Source: Anaerolineae bacterium (GTDB lineage: Bacteria; Chloroflexota; Anaerolineae; Aggregatilineales; JAFGMM01). Taken from it: a stretch of DNA of 64,000 nucleotides. The stretch is taken from positions 682,001 through 746,000 of the forward strand of contig JAOSJO010000012.1 of NCBI GenBank assembly GCA_027494055.1, in the 5' to 3' direction. Positions 28,083-38,088 of this stretch are shown one piece after another. The notes beneath the pieces are model-generated. The model worked only from the letters and a program-made list of their open reading frames with translations. It did not search any database and had not been told where the DNA came from. The translations under genes and the position numbers were made by a program. How positions within the stretch are numbered: the stretch's first letter is position 1; every line of letters starts with the position of its first letter.

Positions 28083-29440
28083 ATGACCGACAGCATGATG
28101 GGCCGGACGCTCGAACATTACCGGATCGACAACCTGTTGGGTCAGGGCGGCATGGGTTCGGTCTACCTGGCGACCGACCTCAACCTGCGGCGCGAGGTCG
28201 CGCTCAAGGTGATGCATCCACACCTGGCGGCGCGCGCCGAGTTCCAGCAGCGGTTCTTTCAGGAAGCGCGCGCGGCGGCGCGCCTCGACCACCCGAACAT
28301 CATCCAGGTCTACGACTCCAGCTTTTCCGAGGGCCAGCTTTTCCTGGTGATGGAATTCGTGCGCGGCGGCAGCGTGCGCGATTACCTCAAGCACCTTTAC
28401 GCGGAAAAGAAGTACATCGACCTTGCTGAAGCGGTCGATCTGACGCGCCAGGTCGCCGAGGCGCTGCACTACGCGCACGAACAGGGCATGGTCCACCGCG
28501 ACATCAAGCCCGACAACGTGCTGCTCAAGCCGGCGAGCAGCGGCGGCGCCACCGGGGAGTTCCGCGCGCTGCTGACCGACTTCGGCCTGGCGAAGTTGGC
28601 GGAGGGTGGCGTGCAGTCGATCACCGGGCAGCCGCTCGGCACCCTGCCCTACATGTCGCCGGAGCAGTGCCTCGCGGAGGAGATCGACGCCCGCAGCGAC
28701 ATCTACTCGCTCGGCATCATGCTCTACGAGCTGGCCGTCGGCCAACTGCCCTACACGCCGGGCACCATCACCGAAGCCATCCGCCTGCACACCCGCGAGC
28801 CGCTCCCGCCGCCGTCCCAGTTCCGGCCCGGGCTGCCGCCCGCGCTGGAAAGCGCGCTCATGAACAGCCTGGCGAAAGCGCCGGCGGCGCGCTTTCAGAC
28901 CGCGCGCGAGATGGCGGCGGCGCTACGCGGCGTCGAGGAGGCGCTCGCCAGCGGCGCGCTCACCCTGCCGGAGACACCCCTCACGCACGTGGACAGCCTC
29001 AACACCTACCTGATGAGCCGGCCAATCCCGGAGGCGATGCCGCCGCACACCTACCAGCCGGTCACGCCCGGCCAGGCGGGCGTGGACCGGCTCGTCATCA
29101 CCGCCGAGGGGAGAGCACGCGCGTGTTCCCGATTGCGCAGAGCGTGATCCGCATCGGGCGCGTGCCGGGCAACGACCTGCAGCTCAGCGGCGAGAAGGTC
29201 TCGCGCCGCCACGTGCGCATCGAGCGCGACCCCGGCGGCCTGTATCGCGTCACCGACCTGGGATCGACCAACGGCACCTGGCTCGGTGACAAGCGCCTCA
29301 CGGCCAACCAGCCTGAAGTGTGGCAGCCCGGCGAGACGCTGCGCATCGGGCAGTTCTGGCTGCAACTTGAGGCCGCCGCCCGCTACGACGCCACGCGCGC
29401 GTACAGCGCCGCCGGGCCGGGCGGCCGGCCCCTGCGCTGA
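28083..29440 (+). CDS. Ser/Thr protein kinase with C-terminal FHA domain (one frameshift)
   Basis: Residues 10-285 are a Hanks-type kinase of the PknB class: LLGQGGMGSVYLA, the ATP-anchoring Lys in VALKVMH, catalytic MVHRDIKPDNVLLKP, LTDFGLAKLA and LPYMSPEQCL. After a linker the FHA domain (IRIGRVPGNDLQLSGEKVSR, RIERDPGGLYRVTDLGSTNGTW) can bind phosphothreonine, perhaps of the kinase itself. No membrane helix is present. A missing G near 29108 shifts the frame between ITAEG and ESTRVFPIAQS. The stop overlaps the next ATG (TGATG), so the two proteins are coupled and probably act together. Confidence 0.85.
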
Positions 29441-31930
29441 TGACCGGCAGCATGCCGGGCGCGACCGTGCTCCAGAGCAGCGCCGGGCGCATCGTGATGG
29501 CGGCTGCGCCCACGCATGTCGAAGTCGAGGCCGGCGGGCGCGCCGACATGCAGGTCGAGGTGCTGAACCAGAGCGACGTCGTGGACCACTTCGCGGTGCG
29601 CGTGCGCGGCCTGCCCAGGGAGTGGGTCACCACCCCGGAGGGGTCGGTCCAGCTCCTGCCCGGCGCGCGCGCCACCACGCCGGTGAGCTTCCACCCGCCG
29701 CGCCAGACCGCCAGCGCCGCCGGGCGGCACAACTTCGAGTTGCGTGTCACTAGCCAGGAGCAGCAGAGCGAGGTCGCCTCGATGGCCGGCTCGCTGCAGA
29801 TCGCGCCGTTCCGGGGCTTCCAGAGCGACCTGCAACCCAAGCGCATCAAGGGCAAGGGCGTCGCGCACCTGACGGTCACGAACACCGGCAACGCGCCGGC
29901 CGAATACACGGTGAATGCGCGCGACCGCGAGGACGGCGTGCGCTTCGCCAGGACGCCGCAGCTCACAGTCCCGCCGGGCCAGGCGACCGAGACGCCCATC
30001 CACCTGCAGCCCAAGAGCCGCCCGCTCCTCGGCGCGCCGCACCTCATCCCCTTTGAGATCGGCGTGCAGGAGGCCGGGGGCGCGCAGCAGATGCAGGTCG
30101 GTGAGTTCATCGTGACGCCGCGCCTCCCCTACTGGCTGCTCGGCGTCGCGACGCTTGCCCTCACCGTCTGCCTGATCGGGGCCGTACTGCTGGCCGGCAG
30201 GTACACCCAGGACCGCGAGAGCCAGACGGCGACGGCCATCGCAGACCGCGCGACGCAGACCGGCGCGGTGACCGTGACCGCCGAGGCCGTTGCGCGCACC
30301 GCGACCGCCGCGCTCCACCTGACGCAGACCGCCATCGCCGCCGACGATGCCGCCGCCGCAACCGCGACCGCCGTCGCCGCTCAGCTCACGCAGAGTGCCG
30401 CCGCAATCGAGGCCGCCACGGCGACCAGCATCGCGCTCACGGCCATCGTCACAACCGATACCGACGGCGACGGGATCAGCGATGTGCAGGAACGGGCGCA
30501 GGGGACCGACCCCAACAACCCCGACAGCGACGGCGATGGCCTCTCCGACGGCGAAGAAGCCGCGCACGGGACCAACCCCCGCGTGGCCGACACGGATGGC
30601 GATGGCGTCAGCGACGGCGAGGAGGTCCACACGCTCCACACCAACCCGGCAAACCCCGACAGCGACGGCGACGACCTGCAGGATGGCGCTGAGCGCGCCC
30701 TGGGCACAGACCCCAACCACCCGGACACCGACGGCGACGGCGAGCGGGACGGCAGGGAGGTCAACGTGCTTGGCAGTGACCCCGCTCGACTCGGCGGACC
30801 CGCCGACCGCCCCGCCCGATCCGGTGCCGCCGGTGTCGAGATCAACCCTGGCGCGACGTTCACGCTGGACAGCGAGTGGATCCTGGGCCGGTACGCGGTG
30901 CGCCATTGGACGCCAACCAGCGGTGTGACCAACCCCATCGCGGCTGATGTTGTGACCATTGACGCCGCCGGCGAGGCGCGCATCCAGGTGGAGCAGGTGA
31001 TGGACGTCGGCGCGCACACTGGCGACGACATCACCGGCGAGGGCAACCCCGACGTGATCGTCGACACCTACTCAGGCGGGGCGCACTGCTGCTTCTCGAC
31101 CCAGGTCTACGACATCGGCGCGGTGGCGGCGCGCGTGCTCAAGACGCGCGAGTCGAACTGCGCCGGCAGTTTCGAGAACCTGGACGGCGACGGCGTGCTG
31201 GAGTTCACCACGTGCGACGACATCTTCGCCTATGCATACTGCTCCTATGTCGAGTCGCCGATGCCGGGCGTCGTGCTGCGGTACGAGCCGGGCCGGGGCT
31301 ACTACCCGGCGACCGCCCAGTTCGTCCCGTCGGGCGCGACCTTCGACCACACCGACATCCTCACGCAGATCGCGGCCGGCGCTTATGACAGCGACGAGTC
31401 ATACCGGTGCATGGTGCTGCGCGTCGTGCTCGACTACCTCTACGCGGGCAACGCCAGCCAAGCCTGGGCGCAGTTCGAGGCGCTCTATACCCTGCCCGAC
31501 AAGGACGAGTTCCGCCGCGACATCGAGGACACCGCCAGGCGGAGCAGCCTCTATACCTCGCCGGGGTCGTACGCCGCCGCCCCGGAGCAGGCGGTCACCG
31601 CCTACTACCAGGCGGTCGCAAACCACCAGTACGACCTCACCTGGCCGATGCTCACCGACGCCTTCAAGGACGTGTTCAACGCGCCGCGCGAGGGGGAGCA
31701 CGGAGCACGATTTTGCGAGCTACGCCGAGTGGTGGGACACCGTCGCGGCCATCGAGACGAGCAACGTCCACGTCGTCGAGCAGTCCGGGAACCGCGCCGT
31801 GGTCTATGCCGATCTGGTCTACAATCTGTACGACGGCAGGCGCATTGCCGACTCGGCCCCCTATATCGAACTGACCTACACGCCGGGCGCGGGGGGCTGG
31901 CGCTTCGAGGACAAGCGCAACGCGCCGTAA
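29440..31930 (+). CDS. Ig-like/TM/thrombospondin type 3 repeat protein (frameshifts)
   Basis: About 829 residues. Two beta domains (residues 25-225) resemble NEW3/CARDB-type Ig folds and have no signal peptide, so they should be cytoplasmic. One membrane helix follows (YWLLGVATLALTVCLIGAVLL, about 230-252). Outside are an Ala/Thr-rich stalk, four to five calcium-binding thrombospondin-3-like repeats (DTDGDGISDVQE, DSDGDGLSDGEE, DTDGDGVSDGEE) and a C-terminal domain with two Cys-rich spots (GGAHCCFST, YAYCSYVESP) and a final NTF2-like part. Slips lie near 30785, 30830 and 31700. It overlaps the kinase-FHA gene by one base and may be its substrate or sensor. Confidence 0.7.
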
Positions 31931-31960
31931 GCGCGCCAGCCTGGCAGGCCGGCGCGTCGC

Positions 31961-33272
31961 CTAGCCGTCCGCATTCGCGGTGAGCGCCAGCGCGTCGATC
32001 CGGATCACGCCCTGCTGCGGCGTCTCCCAGTGGCCGATGTCGAAGTCGATCTCCGTCACGCGCGCGGGGTCCAGCGCGTCGGGGCCTTCGTCAGCGGCCC
32101 AGTCCGGCTTGGCGAACGCATCCCACGGCAACGTGACCAACGCCCATTCCGCATCGGCGGTTTCGAGCGCGGCCACGAAGGGCGCGCCCTCGACCATCAG
32201 CACAACCGAGAGGCCCAGGCCGGGCATGTCGGCCCGCCACACGAAGCTGAGGCCCGCCGCCTCGTCCCATCCTTCCGCATCCACCTCGCGGCCACAGCCG
32301 CCGTAGACCTCAGGGCCGGTATCCAGCGCGAGTTGCAGCGCGGCGTCGCTCTCGTACCCCGGCTCGCCTGCTGCGCACGTGAGCGCCCCGCCCTCGTCAA
32401 CCCACGACCACCAGTGCGCATCGAGGTCGCCGCCCTCAAAGTCGTCGATCACGCCCGCGACTTCGATTACCGGCGTCTCGACCTCCGGCTCAGGCGTCGG
32501 CTCGACTTCGCCGGGGATGAAATCACGGATGGCCTCATCGACGAACGCGACGAAGAGCGGGCCGACGGTCTGATTGGCGCGCTCGTTCGGGTGGCTGTCC
32601 CACTCGTCGGGGCGGTAGGCCTCCCGCAGGTAGCCGTCCTCGTCGGCAAGCAGGTCGAAGATGTCAAACACGGCAATGTTCGGATGCCCCTCCAGGTACT
32701 CGTCCGAGGTCAGGTATTCGGCCCAGCGCCGGGCGCGCGCGGCAGCTTCAGGGGGTGGTGGCGTTCGGCACGAGCGGCGGCGTCGTGAACGGGATGAAGA
32801 GCTTGTCCGGGTACTGGTCGATGGCGTCGCGGATGCTCAGGTAGTAGCGCTGATAGTCGCGGAACTGCGCCTCGCTCTGGATGTCGGAGGCCGGAAAGCA
32901 GCTCTTGAAGGCGATCACATCGTGCTGCAACATGTGGCTGAGCGTGTTTTCGGGCGGGTCGGTGACCGGCTGGTTGAAGATGTCGTACCAGCCGTCGGGG
33001 TCGGTGTTGTCGCCCGGCACGTCCCAGTTGACGCCCAGCCAGTCGCCCGCCGGGTCAACCAGCCCGTCGCCGTTGTAGCCGTGATCCCAGAACGCATACC
33101 CCAGGTCGGTGAACGCCGCGCGCACCTCGCCCTGCACGATGAGGTTCTCGCCGGTCGAGTGGTGCATGAAGATGATGCTGACCGGCTCGTCTTCCTGGGC
33201 GATGCCGCCATTCAGCCCGGCAACGGCGAACACCACGCTGAGCAAGAGCGTGCACACTCCTCGCCGGAACAT
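31961..33272 (-). CDS. Secreted SGNH-hydrolase-like protein with C-terminal carbohydrate-binding-type domain
   Basis: A signal peptide (GVCTLLLSVVFAVAGLNGGIA) precedes a domain starting SIIFMHHSTGENLIVQGEV and ending EWDSHPNERANQTVGPLF, where the Asp/Ser-His pair is placed like the last SGNH block; the nucleophile is not certain. The last 150 residues (VIDDFEGGDLDAHWWSWVDE, IGHWETPQQGVIRIDALAL) look like a CIA30/CBM11-type jelly roll. A slip at a run of C near 32755 splits the gene; the rejoined linker is PEAAARARRWAEYLTSDEYL. About 436 residues. It converges on the thrombospondin-repeat gene with a 30-bp gap. Confidence 0.6.
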
Positions 33273-33353
33273 GTTCGTATCCTCCTGTGCGCGTCACGGT
33301 GCCACAACCATACTACAACAGATTCGTGACAGACAGAACAAAGTACATCACGG

Positions 33354-34967
33354 CTACGGGCTTCCCCAGTCCAGCCGGTAGATCGCCATGTTCTCCCCGC
33401 CCGCGGCGGGCGCGGTTCCGCTGGTCCGGTACACCGGCGCCACGCGCGGGTCGGCCACGATCTCCGGATACCAGCCGGGGAAGGTCATCAGGTAGGCCGC
33501 GCCGCGCGCCTCCATCAGCGCCAGCAGCGCCGGCTCGTCACGGATGATGGGGATCACCTCCGGGCTGACCAGCCCGGCCAGGTCGAGAATCGGGCGCGGC
33601 GCGAAGTACCCCACCGCGCCGATGTCGTGCACCGCCAGCAGGTCCTCCGGCGGGATGGCCTCGGCCAGGTAGCGCGCGGCGGCGACCATCTCCGTCTGGA
33701 TGATCGAGACATCGGTATCATACGCACGCAGGCCGATCACCCAGAACATGAGCAGTATCCCCACGGCGGCGAGCGCCAGCGCCCGGCGGAGCACGCGGCC
33801 CGGCAAGCGTCGCCGCCCCGCCCGGAGAAGCAGCAGCGTCCCGCCCACCCCGACGACGATCAGGGGCGGCAGCGCCGGGATCACATACCGCCCGTGCTGG
33901 TACGTCACCGGGAGCCGCGCGGCGTAGAGCATCACCAGCGCCAGCGCCCAGACAAGCGGGAGAAGCCCCGCCAGTGCGCCTCGGTTGCGCCGCAGCGCAC
34001 GCACGCGCGCCGCAACCGCCCAGACCGCGCCCGGCAGCAGCGGGAGGGCCACGCCCGCCGTCAGCGGCGTGCACACGTCGAGCAGGCGCTTGAGGTAAGG
34101 CGCGCTGAGCAGCGCGGAGTATTCGGCCTGCTTCGCCGCCGAGGTGTTGGGCAGCACCGTCCCGCTCAGGCTGAGGTTGAGCAGCGCGACCGGCGCGACG
34201 CCGATCAGCCACCCCGCCGCCACGCCGCCGCCCCACGCCAGCGCGCGCCGCCCGCCGTGGGCCAGCCCCAGCAGCCCCGCCAGGCCCACCAGCAGCACGC
34301 CCTCAGGCCGCGTCGCCGTCAGCGCCGCGCTGACCACCCCCAGCGCCAGGCCGCGCGCCGCCGTTGCGCCGCCTGTCGTGCGGGTTGACTCGTCCTCGCG
34401 CACCTCGGATGCGACCTCACCCCCCATCCCCTCTCCATGTAATGGAGAGAGGGTGTCGCGCCGGTGCGCAGCGCGGCGCGACGAGGGTGAGGTAAGCGCC
34501 ATCACCCCCATCCCCAGCGCGACGAACAGCGCCGTCTCCATGCCGGAGGCCGCCGCCCAGATCAGGTGCCACTCCAGCGCGACGCCCAGCCCGGCAAGCG
34601 GCCCCACGTGGCGCACGCCGGGGAAAAGCCGCTCCGCGATGCGCGCGCCGAGCATCCCGGTAAGCGCCAGGCAGAGCGCACCCAGCGCCAGCGCCCACAG
34701 GCGATACGGCACGCCCAGCCCGTGCCCAACGGCGAGCAGCGCCGTCCACAACGGCGCGGTCGAACCGGCGCTCGGCGCGCCCGGCGTAAACGCCCACTCG
34801 CCGCGCTCGGCCAGGTTGCGCGCGTAGACCTGGTGGATCCACCCATCGTCGAGCGGGAAGCCCTCGCCGCCGGCCGCGGCCACGTAGAGCGCCGTCGAGG
34901 CCAGCGCCGCGACCAGAATCAGCGCGTCGTACCGGCGCAACCCCAATGCAGCGAGCCATCTCATCAC
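33354..34967 (-). CDS. GT-C family membrane glycosyltransferase
   Basis: Intact, 537 residues, about ten to eleven membrane helices. The first periplasmic-side loop has PLDDGWIHQVYARNLAERG, an Asp-Asp catalytic-type motif as in GT39/ArnT relatives. The C-terminal soluble end includes VHDIGAVGYFAPRPILDLAG, shared with the product of the gene at 45.5-47.2 kb (AGDIGAVGYFSRATIFDTVG), so they belong to one subfamily. Its ATG overlaps the upstream stop by four bases (ATGA). Residues near 160-187 are encoded by an inserted palindromic element. Donor is presumably a polyprenyl-phosphate sugar. Confidence 0.75.
   Translation of the reverse strand: MMRWLAALGLRRYDALILVAALASTALYVAAAGGEGFPLDDGWIHQVYARNLAERGEWAFTPGAPSAGSTAPLWTALLAVGHGLGVPYRLWALALGALCLALTGMLGARIAERLFPGVRHVGPLAGLGVALEWHLIWAAASGMETALFVALGMGVMALTSPSSRRAAHRRDTLSPLHGEGMGGEVASEVREDESTRTTGGATAARGLALGVVSAALTATRPEGVLLVGLAGLLGLAHGGRRALAWGGGVAAGWLIGVAPVALLNLSLSGTVLPNTSAAKQAEYSALLSAPYLKRLLDVCTPLTAGVALPLLPGAVWAVAARVRALRRNRGALAGLLPLVWALALVMLYAARLPVTYQHGRYVIPALPPLIVVGVGGTLLLLRAGRRRLPGRVLRRALALAAVGILLMFWVIGLRAYDTDVSIIQTEMVAAARYLAEAIPPEDLLAVHDIGAVGYFAPRPILDLAGLVSPEVIPIIRDEPALLALMEARGAAYLMTFPGWYPEIVADPRVAPVYRTSGTAPAAGGENMAIYRLDWGSP
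34414..34493. repeat. Palindromic element inside a glycosyltransferase gene
   Basis: Within 80 nt there are three nested inverted repeats: CCTCACCC/GGGTGAGG at the ends, CCCTCTCCAT-GTA-ATGGAGAGAGGG, and TCGCGCCG/CGGCGCGA. It reads in frame as SPSSRRAAHRRDTLSPLHGE and falls in a loop between membrane helices. Elements like this usually lie between genes. Confidence 0.7.
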
Positions 34968-36556
34968 GGCAGGTTCACCTCGAAAACACGGATGTCGTTC
35001 GCCGGGTCATCGTCGTCGCCGCCGATCAACAGCACCTCCGTGAGGAAGTCGGCCTCCTCGCGGCCCAGGAACAGGTTGCTGAGCGGCGGCGTGCGGTTCA
35101 CGTCGAGGATGACGTGCGTCACGCCGTATTGCGCCGCGACGGCGCGGACCGTCGCAACGCCGCCGTTGGGCACGACCACGCCCGGCAGGCCGGTGTGATA
35201 GTAGAACCCTGCCGGGTCGTTTACCATCACCACTGCGTCACCGGGGAGGCGCGCGCCGAGCGTTGCATACGGCGTGCCGGCCGTCTTCCAGTCCGCGACA
35301 CGGGCCGCAAAGAGGCTGACCGAAAGCACGGCCATCATGACGACGAGCGCGCCGGAGAACAGCATCCGGGCCTGCGCCGCGTTCCAGGCGCGGCGGCGCG
35401 CGGCGACCCACCTGACCGCGTCGTCGATGCCGAGCACGCCCAGGCTGAACCAGAACGGCAGCAACGCCGTCGATGAGTGGAACAGCCCGCCGCGCATCCC
35501 CGGATAGGCGAAGGCAAACGTCATGGCGAGATGCAGCCCAAGCGCGTACACCCACACCCCCGACAGGAACGGGTCGTTGCGCCGCTTCCACAGGCCAATC
35601 AGGGTGAACGGCCACAGCACGAGCAACCCCTGCTCCGCGATGAAGTGCTGCACGTTCGTCGCCAGCGCCCCCCACCGCGACGCAAGGATGTTGCCCACGC
35701 CCCAGTCGAGAAAGTGCTGCAACGTCAGGCCGTCAGGCGGGTAGTTGACGATCTCCTCATAGCTGCGCAGCCACATCGTCGCCAGGCCGCCCGCCGGCAG
35801 GGGCGGCGCGCCAAGCGCGACGTTCCGCAGCAGCCACGGAGCCATCACCAGCGCATAGGCGAGCAACCCCGCGCCGGCGTGCAGGGCGCGCTCCCGCCAA
35901 CTGGCGCCGTGGCCGGAGTCCTGAGTCGGCACCGGCCACAGCGACGCCAGGGCGAGCACCGCCGCCAGCAGAAGCCCGTCCGCGCGCGCGAGGTGGGCCA
36001 GCCCCGCCAGCGCGCCGCTGCACGCGAACCAGCGCCAGTCGCGACGTGCGCGCCCCAGCCCCATGCCGGCCAGCGACAGCGCGCCGGTCACGCCGTAGAG
36101 CGCGAACGTGTCTGGCTGGAGCCAGAACGCCGTGTAGAACCCGGAGAAGATCACGAGCAGGCCCACCACCCAGGCATGGCGGCGCGTCCCGCCGAGGCGC
36201 GCGCCGCACCAGAAGGCCGTCGTCGCCAGGCCGGCCCAGAGCAGCACCATCGGCCACGGGACCGGGCTGCCGACCCCCATCGCCACAACCAGAGAGGCCA
36301 GCGGCATCCAGTAGAGGTGGCCCGGCTGCGGCAGCGCGCCGCGCGCGCCGATGTACGTGATCGCCACGTAGGGGTCGGTCAGCCCTGCGCCCTGCGTCAG
36401 CCGGACGGCGGCGTTGTGGTAGTAATAGGCGTCGGTGTACCCAGGCTGCCCGGTGTAGCCGGCCACGGTCATCACGCACGCGGCGGCGAGCGTCAGCAGG
36501 AAGATGGCGGCGTACTCGCGCCGGCGGGGCGGCTGCCGCGATCTCACGGCGGGCAC
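34964..36556 (-). CDS. GT-C family membrane glycosyltransferase
   Basis: Intact, 530 residues with about eleven predicted helices. The N-terminal helix AAIFLLTLAAACVMTVAGYT leads to the loop PGYTDAYYYHNAAVRLTQGAG, whose Asp is the probable catalytic site. The C-terminal 130 residues are soluble (GDAVVMVNDPAGFYYHTGLP). Its start overlaps the upstream gene by 13 nt and its stop overlaps the downstream gene by four, so it sits in the middle of a translationally coupled glycosylation operon. Confidence 0.72.
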   Translation of the reverse strand: MPAVRSRQPPRRREYAAIFLLTLAAACVMTVAGYTGQPGYTDAYYYHNAAVRLTQGAGLTDPYVAITYIGARGALPQPGHLYWMPLASLVVAMGVGSPVPWPMVLLWAGLATTAFWCGARLGGTRRHAWVVGLLVIFSGFYTAFWLQPDTFALYGVTGALSLAGMGLGRARRDWRWFACSGALAGLAHLARADGLLLAAVLALASLWPVPTQDSGHGASWRERALHAGAGLLAYALVMAPWLLRNVALGAPPLPAGGLATMWLRSYEEIVNYPPDGLTLQHFLDWGVGNILASRWGALATNVQHFIAEQGLLVLWPFTLIGLWKRRNDPFLSGVWVYALGLHLAMTFAFAYPGMRGGLFHSSTALLPFWFSLGVLGIDDAVRWVAARRRAWNAAQARMLFSGALVVMMAVLSVSLFAARVADWKTAGTPYATLGARLPGDAVVMVNDPAGFYYHTGLPGVVVPNGGVATVRAVAAQYGVTHVILDVNRTPPLSNLFLGREEADFLTEVLLIGGDDDDPANDIRVFEVNLP

Positions 36557-38040
36557 TCCGAACGCTGCGCCGCCGGGTCCGGCCCGGCGAAGCGGTATAC
36601 GTCGAGGTCGTTGAAAGCCATCACGTCTGACTGCGCGAAGTTATCCCGCAGCCATGTCAGGGACGGGCTTGCCTCGCGTCCGTGATAGATCACGAACCAC
36701 ACACGTGCTGCGCCGCGCACCGCCGCCTGGACGCACGGCGTCTCCTGAATGCCGAGGGCGCGTTGCATCTCCAGAGCGAGCACCTCGCTGCCGGGAGCAA
36801 CCGGGTCAGCGATGAACATGCCCGGCAACGCGCGCTCGTAGTACAGCATGGGGAGAAGCGTCATCCGGTCGCTGTGCACGATGGCGTCGCCTGGCCCGTA
36901 CGACTGGGTCAGATATGCAGCGGCGCGATCAAAGGGGGGCCAGGGGATCGTATCCCACGTATAGTGCAGAGCAAGGCCAAAGCCGGCTGTAGCCAGCCAT
37001 AGCGCCGCGAGCGCCCCCGCCAGGCGCGGGGGAACTCCCCGTTCGACGAGCAGGCACGCCAGGGCAACATAGAATACTAACGCTGATGCGAGCATGGCGC
37101 GCTGGAGATATATCGGCAGGAACTGGCCGACCACAAACATCAGCGCCGGCGGCGCAAACGCCAGCCACAACACCATTCCCGCGCGCCAATCGAGCGCCGC
37201 CCGCGCCCGGTACGCCCTCAGCAGCACGGAAAGAACGGCCAACAGCGCCACCGCGACGGCGACCGCAAACACCGGCAGCGAGAGCACGTTGACGAAGGGC
37301 ATGGTCAGCACGAACAACGTCCGAAACGCCTGAAACAGGTCTGGCTTCGGTACCCAGTAAGCCCCGGAGATATAGCCGATCTGTCCGGCCAGGTTGGCGA
37401 GCCACGGCAGGTACAGCGCCAGCGCCGCCAGCCCCGCCGCAATCACGCGCCCACACACGTCCCACCGGCGCGCCGCCATCGGAAACAGGGCAAGCGCGAC
37501 CAGGTAGAACGCTGCAAGCTGCTGCGTGTACATGCTCAGCGCGGCAAACACCGCAAAGCCCACCCACCAGCGCCACGCGCGCGGGTCTCGCCAGCCGCGC
37601 ACGAGGCACCACGTCGCCAGCAGGAGCCAGAGCGCCATCAGCGCATACATGCGCGCCTCCTGCGAGTACTCTACGTGGAACGGCGCGATTGCCACAAGTA
37701 AGGCGGCCGCGCGCGCGGCGCGCCGGCCGAACAGGTCGGCGGCGAGCCGGTACACAACGGCCACGGTCAGGATACCCGTGAGCACGCTGCACGTGCGCAC
37801 GCCCTCTGGAGACTGGCCCACGAGCCACATCCATACCCTTAAGACGCCGTAGTACAGGGGCGGATGCACATCCGTCACCGGGCCGCCGATCTCTGGTTGC
37901 CAGCTCTGCGCATAGAGCACCGAATAGGCCTCGTCATACCCGATCGCACGCCCGCCAAGGTTCACGACCCGCAACGCTGCCGCCAGCAGAAGGATGAGCA
38001 CGAGCAGGACGCGCCACGCCCGCCTGTGCCGGGGGATCAT
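36544..38040 (-). CDS. GT39-type mannosyltransferase-like membrane protein, tandem paralog A
   Basis: Intact, 498 residues. Typical PMT/GT39 start: LRVVNLGGRAIGYDEAYSVL with a Tyr-Asp-Glu motif, then DVHPPLYYGVLRVWM and EYSQEARMYALMALWLL, strongly like ArnT/PMT relatives. It ends FNDLDVYRFAGPDPAAQRSE, almost the same as the next upstream gene, so the two are recent duplicates. The donor should be polyprenyl-phosphate mannose or glucose; a dolichol-phosphate mannose synthase-like gene lies at 47.1 kb. Confidence 0.8.
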   Translation of the reverse strand: MIPRHRRAWRVLLVLILLLAAALRVVNLGGRAIGYDEAYSVLYAQSWQPEIGGPVTDVHPPLYYGVLRVWMWLVGQSPEGVRTCSVLTGILTVAVVYRLAADLFGRRAARAAALLVAIAPFHVEYSQEARMYALMALWLLLATWCLVRGWRDPRAWRWWVGFAVFAALSMYTQQLAAFYLVALALFPMAARRWDVCGRVIAAGLAALALYLPWLANLAGQIGYISGAYWVPKPDLFQAFRTLFVLTMPFVNVLSLPVFAVAVAVALLAVLSVLLRAYRARAALDWRAGMVLWLAFAPPALMFVVGQFLPIYLQRAMLASALVFYVALACLLVERGVPPRLAGALAALWLATAGFGLALHYTWDTIPWPPFDRAAAYLTQSYGPGDAIVHSDRMTLLPMLYYERALPGMFIADPVAPGSEVLALEMQRALGIQETPCVQAAVRGAARVWFVIYHGREASPSLTWLRDNFAQSDVMAFNDLDVYRFAGPDPAAQRSECPP

Positions 38041-38088
38041 GGAGCGGCGTCGTCCCCTGCCTGATTGTCATGCTATCACCTTGCGCCC

